From: CAZDCD01 sp964503885
GTDB lineage: Bacteria > Bacteroidota > Bacteroidia > Bacteroidales > UBA10428
Direction of reading: 5' to 3'
DNA length: 43,202 nucleotides
NCBI GenBank assembly: GCA_964503885.1
Contig: CAZDCD010000032.1
Span: 1 to 43,202 of the forward strand
The translations under genes and the position numbers were made by a program. Below the pieces are notes generated by a model. The model was given only the letters and a program-made list of their open reading frames with translations. It did not search any database and was not told the DNA's origin. Shown piece after piece: positions 24,124 through 33,199 of the stretch; positions within the stretch are counted from its first letter, which is position 1; each line of letters begins with the position of its first letter.

Positions 24124-27100
24124 ATGAGTAAACCTTTTCCGGAATATAAAAAATTCGATCTGTCGGAAATCAATAAGGAAATACTCGCCCTCTGGAATCG
24201 TGAAAAAACATTTGAGAAAAGTATTTCATCGAGGGAGAATAAGACTGGTCCTTTTATTTTCTACGAAGGGCCGCCTTCTGCAAACGGTATGCCAGGAATA
24301 CATCACGTTCTTTCCCGTGCCATAAAAGACATTATATGCAGGTATAAAACACTCAAAGGGTTTAAAGTCGAACGGAAAGCAGGGTGGGATACACATGGCC
24401 TTCCGGTTGAGCTCAGTGTGGAAACATCACTTGGCATTACCAAGGAAGATATCGGCAAAAAAATAAGCATCCTCGAATACAACGACACCTGTAAAAAGGA
24501 GGTCATGAAGTATACCCGTGAATGGGAAGAGCTTACCCATAAGATGGGCTACTGGGTAGATATGGACCATCCGTATATTACTTACGACAACAGGTATATC
24601 GAAACATTGTGGTACCTGCTTAAAGAGCTTTACAAACGCGGGCTTTTGTACAAAGGGTATACCATCCAGCCCTATTCTCCGGCTGCAGGGACGGGCCTCA
24701 GCACGCATGAACTGAACCAGCCCGGATGTTACCGGGACGTTAAAGACACTACATGTGTGGCCCAGTTTAAGGTTATCAGGGATTCAAAATCGGCTTTTCT
24801 GTTCAAAGGTACCGATACCGGGGTATATTTTCTGGCCTGGACAACAACACCCTGGACCCTCCCCTCGAACACTGCGCTGGCAGTAGGCCCGTCGATCAAA
24901 TATTGCAGGGTGAAATCGTTCAATTCCTATACAGGCAAGGAGATCACCGTAATCCTTGCCAAAGATCTAGTACGTACCTATTTCCCCGAAAGAAATAAAA
25001 ACCTGACATTTGAAGAGTATCACGAGGGCAATAAAGATATACCCTATCAGGTTCTGGATGAATTTAACGGTTCGGTTCTCAAAGGAATCAACTATGAGCA
25101 GCTCATCGGATGGATAAAACCTTCCCGTGAGGCTTTCAGGGTATTGCCCGGAGATTTTGTGACCACCGAAGAAGGTACCGGAATTGTACATATTGCCCCG
25201 ACATTTGGCGCAGACGACTTTAAAATAGCAAGGCAGTATGATATTCCGCCACTGACTGTGATCGATAAGGACGGGCAGTCAAATCCGATGGTCGATAAGA
25301 AAGGCCGGTTCTATTCCGTTGAAAATCTCGACAGCCGTTTTGTGGCTGATTATGTTGATGTTGACGATTATAAACCGTTTGCAGGGAGGTACGTAAAAAA
25401 CGAATACGACGACAGCCTGCCGCCCGATGATCCTACTCTTGATGTTGATATTGCCGTTTACCTGAAGAAGGCAAACAAGGTGTTCAGGATTGAAAAGTAT
25501 GTGCATAATTACCCGCATTGCTGGCGCACCGACAAACCGGTGTTGTACTACCCGCTTGATTCCTGGTTTATCAGGACCACTGAGCTGAAAGACAGGATGA
25601 TAGAGCTGAACAATAGCATAAGGTGGAAACCTGAAGTCACCGGTACCGGAAGGTTTGGCAAATGGCTCGAGAACCTTGTGGACTGGAATCTTTCGAGGTC
25701 GAGATATTGGGGAACACCCTTACCCATCTGGGCAACCGAAAACAGAAAAGAGTTGAAATGCATCGGGTCGGTGCTGGAACTTAAACACGAGATCGAAAGA
25801 TCCGTAAAGGCCGGATTCATGAAAACCAATCCGCTCGGCGAATATACCGAAGGTGATTATTCGCACGGCAACTATGAAAAGTTTGATCTGCACAGGCCTT
25901 TTGTCGATGAGATCATACTTGTTTCGGATTCCGGCAGGAAAATGATGCGGGAAGCCGACCTGATCGACGTATGGTTTGATTCGGGAGCAATGCCCTATGC
26001 GCAGGTGCATTATCCTTTTGCAGTAAAAGATCCGGAATTCAAGCGGGTATTTCCTGCCGATTTTATTGCCGAAGGTGTAGACCAGACGAGGGGATGGTTC
26101 TTCACCCTGCATGCCATAGCATCCATGCTTTTTGACTCGGTTGCTTTTAAAAGCATCATCAGCAATGGCCTTGTTCTCGATAAAAACGGGAATAAAATGT
26201 CAAAACGCCTCGGCAATGCCGTTGATCCTTTTGACACCATCGAAAAATACGGGTCTGACCCGCTTCGCTGGTATATGATCACCAACGCCCAACCCTGGGA
26301 TAACCTTAAATTCGACATCGAAGGCGTGGAGGAAGTAAAAAGAAAGTTCTTCGGTACACTTTTTAATACGTATTCTTTCTTTGCACTGTATGCCAATGTC
26401 GATGGCTTTGTTTACGACGAAGAGGAAATACCGGTGAACAGCAGACCGGAGATCGACCGCTGGATCATTTCATTGCTGCATTCGCTGGTTAAAGAGGTAG
26501 AACAACATTACGAAAACCTTGAACCCACAAAGGCAGGAAGGGCAATCCAGAATTTTGTGATCGAGAACCTCAGCAACTGGTATGTTAGGCTTAACCGCAA
26601 GAGGTATTGGGGCGGAGGCTATTCCAGGGATAAGGTTGCGGCTTACCAAACTCTTTTTACGTGCCTGATGACCATTGCACGGATCACTTCTCCTATTGCA
26701 CCCTTTTATATGGATAAGTTGTACCGTGACCTGAATACGTTTACCCGGAAATATCCCGACGAGTCTGTTCATCTGGGAGAATTTCCTGCATGGGATAACG
26801 CACTGATCGATCCAAAACTCGAAGAAAGGATGGAAATTGCACAGCGGGTTTCATCCATGATATTGAGCCTGCGAAGAAAGGTTAACATTAAAGTCAGGCA
26901 GCCTCTCCGGAAGATCATGGTACCGGTTCTCGATAACGGTTTTGAAAAACAGTTCAGGGACGTGGAAAATCTTATTTTGTCGGAGGTAAATGTCAAAGAA
27001 GTGGAATTTTTAACCGATGCATCCAACATTCTGGTTAAAAAAATCAAGCCCGATTTCAAAACCCTTGGCCCCCGTTACGGAAAACTGATGAAAGCTATTG

Positions 27101-27564
27101 CTTCAACTGTTGCAGGTTTTTCTCAGTACGATATCCGGAAGTTCGAATCGGAAGGTCATTATGCACTTGAAATTGACAGCCAGATGATCGACCTGCAACT
27201 TTCGGATGTGGAAATTGTGTCGGAAGATATCCCCGGCTGGCTGGTAGCTGCTGATGGTAAACTTACAGTAGCCCTTGATATTACGATCACTGAAAAGCTC
27301 AGACAGGAAGGAATAGCACGGGAACTCATAAACAGGATCCAGAACCTGCGAAGGGAAAAAGGTTTTAAAGTGACCGACAAGATCAACATCGATATACAAA
27401 AACACGAAGAGATCAATGAATCTGTAAGAAATTTCAACGATTATATTAGCTCGCAGACACTTGCGAAACGTATTCAACTTGTTGATAACATAGTGTCCGA
27501 AGATGCAAAACTTATTGAAATTGACGATAGTATCAACACATATGTAAAAGTTGGAAAGATTTGA
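24124..27564 (+). CDS. ileS: Isoleucyl-tRNA synthetase (eukaryote-type)
   Basis: A 1146-residue class Ia synthetase charging tRNA-Ile. The N-terminal signature is GPPSANGMPGIHHVLSR, where the usual HIGH is replaced by G-I-H-H; this is the form I expect in Bacteroidota and not a sign of decay. KMSKR is intact (NKMSKRLGNA). The CP1 editing domain is present (WTTTPWTLPSN, EGTGIVHIAPTFGADDF), followed by the catalytic DVWFDSG and the anticodon-binding domain. The C-terminus lacks the cysteine zinc finger of the E. coli enzyme. The overall pattern is the IleS2/eukaryote-like group, which is often intrinsically mupirocin-tolerant. The dksA-like gene follows 61 bases downstream, probably on the same transcript. 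Confidence 0.97.
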   Translation: MSKPFPEYKKFDLSEINKEILALWNREKTFEKSISSRENKTGPFIFYEGPPSANGMPGIHHVLSRAIKDIICRYKTLKGFKVERKAGWDTHGLPVELSVETSLGITKEDIGKKISILEYNDTCKKEVMKYTREWEELTHKMGYWVDMDHPYITYDNRYIETLWYLLKELYKRGLLYKGYTIQPYSPAAGTGLSTHELNQPGCYRDVKDTTCVAQFKVIRDSKSAFLFKGTDTGVYFLAWTTTPWTLPSNTALAVGPSIKYCRVKSFNSYTGKEITVILAKDLVRTYFPERNKNLTFEEYHEGNKDIPYQVLDEFNGSVLKGINYEQLIGWIKPSREAFRVLPGDFVTTEEGTGIVHIAPTFGADDFKIARQYDIPPLTVIDKDGQSNPMVDKKGRFYSVENLDSRFVADYVDVDDYKPFAGRYVKNEYDDSLPPDDPTLDVDIAVYLKKANKVFRIEKYVHNYPHCWRTDKPVLYYPLDSWFIRTTELKDRMIELNNSIRWKPEVTGTGRFGKWLENLVDWNLSRSRYWGTPLPIWATENRKELKCIGSVLELKHEIERSVKAGFMKTNPLGEYTEGDYSHGNYEKFDLHRPFVDEIILVSDSGRKMMREADLIDVWFDSGAMPYAQVHYPFAVKDPEFKRVFPADFIAEGVDQTRGWFFTLHAIASMLFDSVAFKSIISNGLVLDKNGNKMSKRLGNAVDPFDTIEKYGSDPLRWYMITNAQPWDNLKFDIEGVEEVKRKFFGTLFNTYSFFALYANVDGFVYDEEEIPVNSRPEIDRWIISLLHSLVKEVEQHYENLEPTKAGRAIQNFVIENLSNWYVRLNRKRYWGGGYSRDKVAAYQTLFTCLMTIARITSPIAPFYMDKLYRDLNTFTRKYPDESVHLGEFPAWDNALIDPKLEERMEIAQRVSSMILSLRRKVNIKVRQPLRKIMVPVLDNGFEKQFRDVENLILSEVNVKEVEFLTDASNILVKKIKPDFKTLGPRYGKLMKAIASTVAGFSQYDIRKFESEGHYALEIDSQMIDLQLSDVEIVSEDIPGWLVAADGKLTVALDITITEKLRQEGIARELINRIQNLRREKGFKVTDKINIDIQKHEEINESVRNFNDYISSQTLAKRIQLVDNIVSEDAKLIEIDDSINTYVKVGKI

Positions 27565-27625
27565 TCAGAATCATCTCCGGTTATCATTTTTTTACTTATT
27601 TTTAGAAAAGCTAATTTATAAAGCT

Positions 27626-28003
27626 ATGGCAGAAAAGACAAGATATTCAGACGAGGAACTTGAAGAGTTCAGGCAAATTATCCTTGATAAACTCGATAAG
27701 GCTAAAAAGGATTACGAACTTCTTAAAAGTGCCATTACCCAGAGTGAAAGCAATGACACTCAGGATACCTCACCTACCTTTAAGGTCCTTGAAGAAGGTG
27801 CGGCTACTCTTTCAAAGGAGGAATCAGGCAAGCTTGCCCAGAGGCAGCAGAAATTCATTCAACACCTGCAGGCAGCCCTTGTAAGGATAGAAAACAAAAC
27901 CTACGGGATCTGCAGGGAAACCGGCAAACTGATTTCAAAGGAAAGGCTCAGGGCGGTGCCCCATGCCACGCTTTCGATCGATGCAAAGCAGAAACAACGC
28001 TGA
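27626..28003 (+). CDS. TraR/DksA-family zinc-finger-like protein
   Basis: A 125-residue DksA/TraR-like protein that would bind RNA polymerase through its secondary channel, or act in a stress role. The coiled-coil N-terminal half (EELEEFRQIILDKLDKAKKDYELL) is followed by the C-terminal motif YGICRETGKLISKERLRAVPHATLS. Only the first of the four zinc cysteines is kept, a state common in Bacteroidota family members. I start at ATG 27626 (MAEKTRYSDEELEEF); a TTG at 27551 in the same frame overlaps ileS and gives an implausible leader. It is the last gene of the ileS transcript, ended by a strong terminator. Whether it still responds to ppGpp is unknown. Confidence 0.88.
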   Translation: MAEKTRYSDEELEEFRQIILDKLDKAKKDYELLKSAITQSESNDTQDTSPTFKVLEEGAATLSKEESGKLAQRQQKFIQHLQAALVRIENKTYGICRETGKLISKERLRAVPHATLSIDAKQKQR

Positions 28004-28030
28004 TTACAGGAATCAGATACAATCTTAAGA

Positions 28031-28065
28031 AAATGATTGAAGTTGCTGCTTCAATCATTTTTTAT
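28031..28065 (+). terminator. Strong terminator after the dksA-like gene
   Basis: A perfect 12-bp stem (AAATGATTGAAG / CTTCAATCATTT) with loop TTGCTG, running into TTTATTTTATT. It lies 28 bases after the stop codon and cleanly separates the ileS-dksA transcript from lspA. Confidence 0.88.
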
Positions 28066-28075
28066 TTTATTTACC

Positions 28076-28083
28076 TATTTTTG
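28076..28083 (+). promoter_or_regulatory. lspA promoter -7 box (TATTTTTG)
   Basis: An exact TAnnTTTG match ending 11 bases before the lspA ATG, so the transcript would have a very short leader. The expected -33 region falls inside the preceding terminator's T-rich arm and contains no clear TTG. Confidence 0.5.
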
Positions 28084-28094
28084 AACAGTACACT

Positions 28095-28799
28095 ATGCAG
28101 TCAATTACACGGAAATCTATACTAATTATTGCCCTGATCCTGATTGTGGATCAGGTTCTGAAAATATGGGTTAAGACACACATGACTCTTGGAGAATCAA
28201 TTCCCGTGATGGATAACTGGTTTATTATCAAATTTATCGAAAATCCGGGTATGGCTTTCGGGATTGATATACCCGGCAGATTTGGAAAAATGTCGCTGAC
28301 CATATTCAGGATCATCGCAGCCATTGGTATTGGCTGGTACCTGCATACTCTCATCGTGCAAAAGGCTCATACCGGTCTGATCATCTGTCTCTCCCTGGTG
28401 ATGGCCGGGGCTGTCGGCAACATTATCGACAGTGCCGTTTACGGATTGATATTCAATGAAAGCAATTACTTTGCGCCCTCACAGCTTTTCCCTGAAGCGG
28501 GTGGCTATGCCTCACTGCTTCATGGTAAAGTAGTTGATATGTTGTATTTTCCCCTGTTGAAGGGTACCTATCCGCAGTGGTTCCCTTTCCTGGGCGGGGA
28601 AGAATTTATTTTTTTCAGGCCTATTTTTAATATTGCCGATTCATCCATATCGGTTGGCGTTATTGCCATCCTCCTTTTCCAGAAAAGATTTTTTGCATCC
28701 AGAAGAGTTGTTCATGCAGTTGATGAACAACCTGCTGAACATACGGAAAATATTCCTGAACCGGTGATCCCGCACAAACAATCAACCGGCACTGACTAG
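28095..28799 (+). CDS. lspA: Lipoprotein signal peptidase (signal peptidase II)
   Basis: LspA is an aspartyl protease of the inner membrane that cleaves lipoprotein signal peptides at the lipidated Cys, so it matures the lipoproteins seen in this window. Four membrane segments are visible, with the family motifs NPGMAFGI, the catalytic Asp in GAVGNIIDSAVYG and the second in PIFNIADSSISVG. At 234 residues it is longer than the usual 160: an insertion of about 40 residues (SNYFAPSQLFPEAGG and following) separates the catalytic motifs, and a hydrophilic C-terminal tail of about 35 residues is added; both are usual in Bacteroidota. Its stop codon overlaps that of the convergent stress protein in CTAG. 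Confidence 0.93.
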   Translation: MQSITRKSILIIALILIVDQVLKIWVKTHMTLGESIPVMDNWFIIKFIENPGMAFGIDIPGRFGKMSLTIFRIIAAIGIGWYLHTLIVQKAHTGLIICLSLVMAGAVGNIIDSAVYGLIFNESNYFAPSQLFPEAGGYASLLHGKVVDMLYFPLLKGTYPQWFPFLGGEEFIFFRPIFNIADSSISVGVIAILLFQKRFFASRRVVHAVDEQPAEHTENIPEPVIPHKQSTGTD

Positions 28800-29653
28800 C
28801 CGCCGAAGGTGCTGAATGTTCCCGACATCCTGATCTCACGCGGAGTTATGCTCAGCACGGGCTTGTCTGATTTATTGATCACCTGGTGAGCAATATTTCC
28901 AAGGATCAGGCTGATGCCCGACGACTGGTCCGTCATGATTGAGATCATATCTGCCTTTTTAGAAGCGGCATAATCAACAACCATATCGGCTGCACTTTCC
29001 CCGAACAATTCATCGGTAGAATAATTCACTTTGCCTTCAAGATAACCTGCTACCTGGCCAAGGTATGCCTTCAGCTTGTTAATGGCTTTATCGTCTTTCA
29101 TCGTATTCAGGGAAACGGCCAGTACCTGCGCGTTAAAAAGCTGGGCAAGCTCGGCAGTAAACGGTACCTTTTGCCTGGTGTCATCGCCGAGATCGATCGG
29201 CAGTATAATTTTACCGATCTTATCCGGACATTTGCCCTTGCGGATGGTGATCACGGGCCTGTCGGTTGCCGATATGATCTTATAGGCATTACTTCCGATA
29301 AAGAATTCTTCGAATCCCGATGTTCCGTGTGTTGAGGCGGTTATCACAGAGTCTTTATACGATTCGGCCTGGCTGACCACTTCCTGGTATATTTTGCCCT
29401 TTTTTATAATGTACCTCAGCTTTGATTCATTTCCCAGTGATGGCGAATAGTTGTCGATTATTTTTTTAAATGCCTGTTCGGCATAAGCCTGTTCAGCTTC
29501 AATATCGCTCGGAAAATGCTCGGGAGTTTTCCGAAGGACATACACCATCTGAATATTTACATAGGTATGCTTAGAGAATAAAACGGCCAGTTCGAGTCCT
29601 TTGAACGATTCTTCCGAAAAATCGACCGGGACAATGAAATTTTTGATATCCAT
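28796..29653 (-). CDS. Tandem universal stress protein (two UspA domains)
   Basis: A 285-residue protein of two UspA-type alpha/beta domains. The first opens with NFIVPVDFSEESFKGLE and carries the nucleotide-binding loop THGTSGFEEFFIGSNAYKII...RPVITI; the second opens with KIILPIDLGDD and ends IAHQVINKSDKPVLSI, where the glycine/serine loop is less complete. The first domain therefore looks able to bind ATP or another nucleotide, while the second is degenerate. Such proteins are cytosolic stress factors with no single known reaction. It is convergent with lspA, and the two stop codons share the tetranucleotide CTAG. Confidence 0.88.
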   Translation of the reverse strand: MDIKNFIVPVDFSEESFKGLELAVLFSKHTYVNIQMVYVLRKTPEHFPSDIEAEQAYAEQAFKKIIDNYSPSLGNESKLRYIIKKGKIYQEVVSQAESYKDSVITASTHGTSGFEEFFIGSNAYKIISATDRPVITIRKGKCPDKIGKIILPIDLGDDTRQKVPFTAELAQLFNAQVLAVSLNTMKDDKAINKLKAYLGQVAGYLEGKVNYSTDELFGESAADMVVDYAASKKADMISIMTDQSSGISLILGNIAHQVINKSDKPVLSITPREIRMSGTFSTFGG

Positions 29654-29789
29654 CGTTGTGCGTATTAATTCTTTTTTTCAATATACTAAAAATAAGGAAA
29701 TTTATTCATTTGGGGAATACCGGATAACTTAATTATTTTCAACAATTTTAAGTTTTATCCTGTTATTATTAAAAATCTACGGAATATAC

Positions 29790-29797
29790 TATTTTTG
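29790..29797 (+). promoter_or_regulatory. Candidate promoter -7 box of the ROK gene pair (TATTTTTG)
   Basis: An exact TAnnTTTG match about 64 bases before the TTG start of the first ROK gene, in an AT-rich intergenic region. No clear -33 TTG was found at the usual spacing. Confidence 0.45.
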
Positions 29798-29860
29798 GTC
29801 TCGGTAAAATGAGATGGTTGAAGGGTATACGCTTTTAAAAACCTGTTTATTCGTAGTATT

Positions 29861-30988
29861 TTGAATCCTCCAGTTTACAGTAATGATAAGCGCATAGTGA
29901 TGACGTTGGATGCCGGAGGCACCAATTTCGTTTTTTCTGCATTACGTGGCTGCAGGGAAGTCATTGATCCTATCTTTCTGCCCTCGGATGCACACAACCT
30001 GGAAGCATGCCTTTCAAATATCGTGAACGGATTTAATGCAGTTAAAAGCAGGCTGACCGAAAAGCCGGTTGCGATAAGTTTTGCTTTTCCCGGTGAAGCT
30101 GACTATCCGGAAGGCATTATCGGTGACTTGTTAAACCTCCCTGCTTTTAGGGGAGGAGTTGCCCTGGGGCCCATGCTGGAAGAAAAATTCAAGATACCCG
30201 TATATATAAATAACGACGGAGATCTGTTTACATATGGCGAGGCTGTTGCAGGATTGCTGACAGAAGTGAACAGCCAACTTGAAAAATCGGGAAGCCGGAA
30301 ACGGTATAAAAATTTACTGGGAGTGACATTGGGTACCGGGTTTGGGGGAGGACTGACCATAAACAACGAGATGTTCCTCGGAGATAATTCCGCCGGGGTT
30401 GAAGTTTGGGCGCTGCGGAACCGGAAGTACCCTGATACATTCGCTGAAGAGGGAGCCAGCATAAGGGCAGTTAAACGGGTTTACAGTGCCAGGTCGAAAG
30501 CAGAACCGGATCCCAGCCTCAGCCCGAAAGATATTTATAATATTGCCTGTGGAACTATGCAGGGTGATAAGCAGGCGGCCCTTGAGGCGTTCACTGAACT
30601 GGGGGTAATTGTGGGCGATGCTCTTGCAAATGCCCTAACTATTGTCGACAGCCTGGTGGTTATTGGCGGAGGACTGGCAGGTGCTTATACACTTTTCCTG
30701 CCGGCTATTGTTGCTGAACTGAACAGCAAATTTACAGCCTTAAGTTGTGAACCGGTAAACAGGCTGGAGGTTAAGGCCTTTAATCTTGAAGATGAAAACG
30801 AGCTTGGTGAGTTTCTTACCGGGAAAACCAGGGAACTCATTGTTCCGGGAACCCGGAAAAAGATCCTGTATGACCCGGTGAAAAGAACCGGCATAGGCAT
30901 CTCAAGACTCGGAACAAACAAATCGGTCTTTACCGGCGCATATATTTTTGCCTTAAGAGAACTGGATAATCAATTAAATGTTTTATAG
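29861..30988 (+). CDS. ROK-family sugar kinase-like protein lacking the zinc motif
   Basis: A 375-residue ROK-family protein. It has the ATP/phosphate loop MTLDAGGTNFVFSA, the ISFAFPGEAD strand, the catalytic Asp in INNDGDL and the GVTLGTGFGGG block. The ROK zinc-binding C-x-C-G-x-x-G-C is absent: the equivalent region reads GVEVWALRNRKYPD. The start is a TTG at 29861; the only in-frame ATG (29900) would remove the first strand before the phosphate loop. It is followed five bases later by a second, canonical ROK gene. The most likely role is phosphorylation of a hexose or amino-sugar in the cytosol; the missing zinc site suggests a different substrate or a structural role. Confidence 0.82.
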   Translation: MNPPVYSNDKRIVMTLDAGGTNFVFSALRGCREVIDPIFLPSDAHNLEACLSNIVNGFNAVKSRLTEKPVAISFAFPGEADYPEGIIGDLLNLPAFRGGVALGPMLEEKFKIPVYINNDGDLFTYGEAVAGLLTEVNSQLEKSGSRKRYKNLLGVTLGTGFGGGLTINNEMFLGDNSAGVEVWALRNRKYPDTFAEEGASIRAVKRVYSARSKAEPDPSLSPKDIYNIACGTMQGDKQAALEAFTELGVIVGDALANALTIVDSLVVIGGGLAGAYTLFLPAIVAELNSKFTALSCEPVNRLEVKAFNLEDENELGEFLTGKTRELIVPGTRKKILYDPVKRTGIGISRLGTNKSVFTGAYIFALRELDNQLNVL

Positions 30989-30993
30989 GAATT

Positions 30994-31956
30994 ATGAAAG
31001 AAGCAGTCATCGGAATAGATATCGGAGGAACGTATACCAAATACGGTATAATTGATCAGAGCGGCAATTCACTCGAAGAAGATTTTATCTCCACTGATGT
31101 ATATAAGGAGTTTGATGCATACCTGGAAAATCTGCATTCTGTTATTGAAAATTCAATGTCGTCCATCCGCGATGAAATCGAGGTTAAAGGTGTTGGTATC
31201 GGCGCTCCCAATGGGAATTATTACAAGGGAACGATCGAGCATCCGCCAAACCTGAACTGGAAAGGGATCATTCCAATCGTCGACAAATTAAGAAATTTTT
31301 ATCAGGGAATCCCGATAGTGCTTACCAACGATGCCAACGCTGCGGCTATCGGCGAGATGCTTTACGGCGCGGCAAAGGGAATGAAAGATTTCATTGTTAT
31401 AACGCTTGGAACCGGTCTGGGAAGCGGCATAGTCGTTAACGGGAACCTGGTTTACGGACACGACGGACATGCGGGAGAACTGGGGCATGTGAATGTAAAA
31501 CTGAGGGGCAGGGATTGCGGTTGCGGCAATAAAGGGTGCCTTGAAACCTATGTTTCGGCTACAGGCATTAAACGAACTGTGTTCAGATTCCTGGCCGAAC
31601 GGATCATCGACAGTGAGCTGCGCAATTTCAGTTACAATGATTTGACTGCTAAAATGGTGAGTGAAGCGGCACGCAAGGGTGACGAAATTGCCCTTGAAGT
31701 ATTCGAATATACCGGCCGGATCCTGGGGTCAAAGCTGGCTGACGCAGTACACCATACCAGTCCTGAAGCCATTTTTCTTTTGGGCGGGTTGGCAAAATCG
31801 AATGATCTGATCATAAACCCGACTAAAAGGTATATGGAGGAAAGCCTTTTACCGATATTCAGGAATAAAGTAAAGATCCTGCCGTCGGGTTTGCAGGACA
31901 GGAATGCCGGGATCCTGGGAGCCAGCGCCCTGGCATGGAATGAACTAAAAAAATAA
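30994..31956 (+). CDS. ROK-family glucokinase-like sugar kinase
   Basis: A 320-residue canonical ROK kinase. Visible are GIDIGGTYTKYG at the N-terminus, VGIGAPN, the catalytic Asp in LTNDANAAAIGE, VITLGTGLGSGIV, and the zinc motif as GHAGELGHVNV followed by CGCGNKGCLETY. It would phosphorylate glucose or a related hexose with ATP in the cytosol. It begins five bases after the stop of a diverged ROK gene, so the two are co-transcribed and possibly cooperate or act on related sugars. I do not assign a symbol because ROK specificity is not readable from motifs alone. Confidence 0.9.
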   Translation: MKEAVIGIDIGGTYTKYGIIDQSGNSLEEDFISTDVYKEFDAYLENLHSVIENSMSSIRDEIEVKGVGIGAPNGNYYKGTIEHPPNLNWKGIIPIVDKLRNFYQGIPIVLTNDANAAAIGEMLYGAAKGMKDFIVITLGTGLGSGIVVNGNLVYGHDGHAGELGHVNVKLRGRDCGCGNKGCLETYVSATGIKRTVFRFLAERIIDSELRNFSYNDLTAKMVSEAARKGDEIALEVFEYTGRILGSKLADAVHHTSPEAIFLLGGLAKSNDLIINPTKRYMEESLLPIFRNKVKILPSGLQDRNAGILGASALAWNELKK

Positions 31957-32064
31957 AAAACATATCTTTTTATTCACATTTGCCGTATACAGTTCAGCCG
32001 GGTAAATTTCACCGTAATACCGGTTTACGATAACAAGTACCTTTCAACATACAAAAACCATATT

Positions 32065-32451
32065 ATGCAGCAAAACGAATACGATTTCAGGAATAAGCGG
32101 ATTCTTGTGGTGGATGATGAAGAAGTTAATTTTCTGATGATTAAGGATATGCTTCGGGATTTCGGGGCCGAAGTGATCTGGGCCAGGGTCGGGCAGGAAG
32201 CTATCGACCTGGTGCAGTCGGGTGAGAAATACCACCTGGTGCTGATGGATATGAAAATGCCTATCCTTGATGGATTTCAGACTACGTCAGCCTTGAGAAA
32301 GATCGATAATTCGCTGAAAATAATTGCGCAAACTGCGTATGCCATGGATAACGAACAGGAAAAATGCCATGCTGCCGGCTGCGACGATTATCTAAGCAAA
32401 CCCATTTCGATGAACGAACTCTACGAAATGGTAAGCAAATATATTGACTGA
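32065..32451 (+). CDS. Single-domain response regulator (CheY-like receiver)
   Basis: A 128-residue stand-alone receiver domain. The acidic pocket is Asp17-Asp18-Glu19, the phospho-acceptor is Asp62 (LVLMDMKMP), the switch Thr is at 90 (AQTAYA) and the conserved Lys at 112 (SKP). There is no output domain, so it must act by protein-protein contact or as a phosphorelay intermediate. Its sequence is closest to receivers cut from hybrid histidine kinases. No kinase is adjacent; the nearest in the window is the PhoR-like orphan at 22878, and a link between them is speculation. Confidence 0.9.
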   Translation: MQQNEYDFRNKRILVVDDEEVNFLMIKDMLRDFGAEVIWARVGQEAIDLVQSGEKYHLVLMDMKMPILDGFQTTSALRKIDNSLKIIAQTAYAMDNEQEKCHAAGCDDYLSKPISMNELYEMVSKYID

Positions 32452-32452
32452 T

Positions 32453-33118
32453 TCACACGACTGATTCAATTGCATCGTTGAGGAATCTGATGAACGGATA
32501 CATTGCCCGGTAACGTCCGGCGGCCAGCTGAATAAAATCCTTATTGCCAATCTGATTCCCTGTTAATTCTGAAATTACGAGGTAATGCTTGTGTTTCAAC
32601 AATCCGATATGTTCAACTTCCTTTGAAAATCCCTTGGGCGGAGCAGAAAGTGTTTCTCCCCAAAGGTCTCCCGGTAATTTCTTAAATTCAGCGGTGTTCA
32701 GAATTTCCTTAAATTCATCAATATGGGTATGAATATCGTTCCTGATCGCCTTGAGAACAGGAGAAGGCGGCATATAAACACCTCCCGCCAGAAAATAGTC
32801 GCCGGGTTCAATGTGAAAATAATATCCGGCAAACGGGCTTTTCCTTCCTCCTCTTGCCAGGGATGCGCCGAAATTGGTTTTGTATGGCGTTTTGTCATTT
32901 GAAAAACGAATGTCCCTGAATATTCTGAAAATACAGTCTTTCGGCCTCAGCCCGGAAATGTCGTCGTCGAACCTGCCGATCTCATAAATAAGCAATCCGA
33001 CCACTGCTTCAAACTTTTTTCGTGCTGTATCATAGAGGTCTTTATTCGCATGAAACCAGTCGCGGTTGTTATTTACAGCAAGCTGTTGCAAAAATTGCAA
33101 TATATTTTCACCAATCAT
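32453..33118 (-). CDS. DUF2461-family protein
   Basis: A 221-residue protein of the DUF2461 family, recognised from FLQQLAVNNNRDWFHANKDLYD near the start, FRIFRDIRFSNDKTPYKTNFGA in the middle and GGVYMPP. The family is widespread and its biochemical role is not established. There is no signal or membrane segment. It converges on the receiver gene with only one base between the two stop codons, and lies back-to-back with ispD with about 80 bases between starts. Confidence 0.85.
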   Translation of the reverse strand: MIGENILQFLQQLAVNNNRDWFHANKDLYDTARKKFEAVVGLLIYEIGRFDDDISGLRPKDCIFRIFRDIRFSNDKTPYKTNFGASLARGGRKSPFAGYYFHIEPGDYFLAGGVYMPPSPVLKAIRNDIHTHIDEFKEILNTAEFKKLPGDLWGETLSAPPKGFSKEVEHIGLLKHKHYLVISELTGNQIGNKDFIQLAAGRYRAMYPFIRFLNDAIESVV

Positions 33119-33199
33119 AATCGTTATTTTTTGCCTGATAACGTGTCGGATTTAGTAAATTTAACACATTAAATCGTAGAGTGTTTAAAATATATCACA

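Noticed and set aside
24124..27564. Loss of the HIGH motif in IleS as a sign of a defective or pseudogene synthetase
   Set aside because: KMSKS-type motif, editing domain and length are intact, and a G-I-H-H version at this place is the form expected in Bacteroidota.
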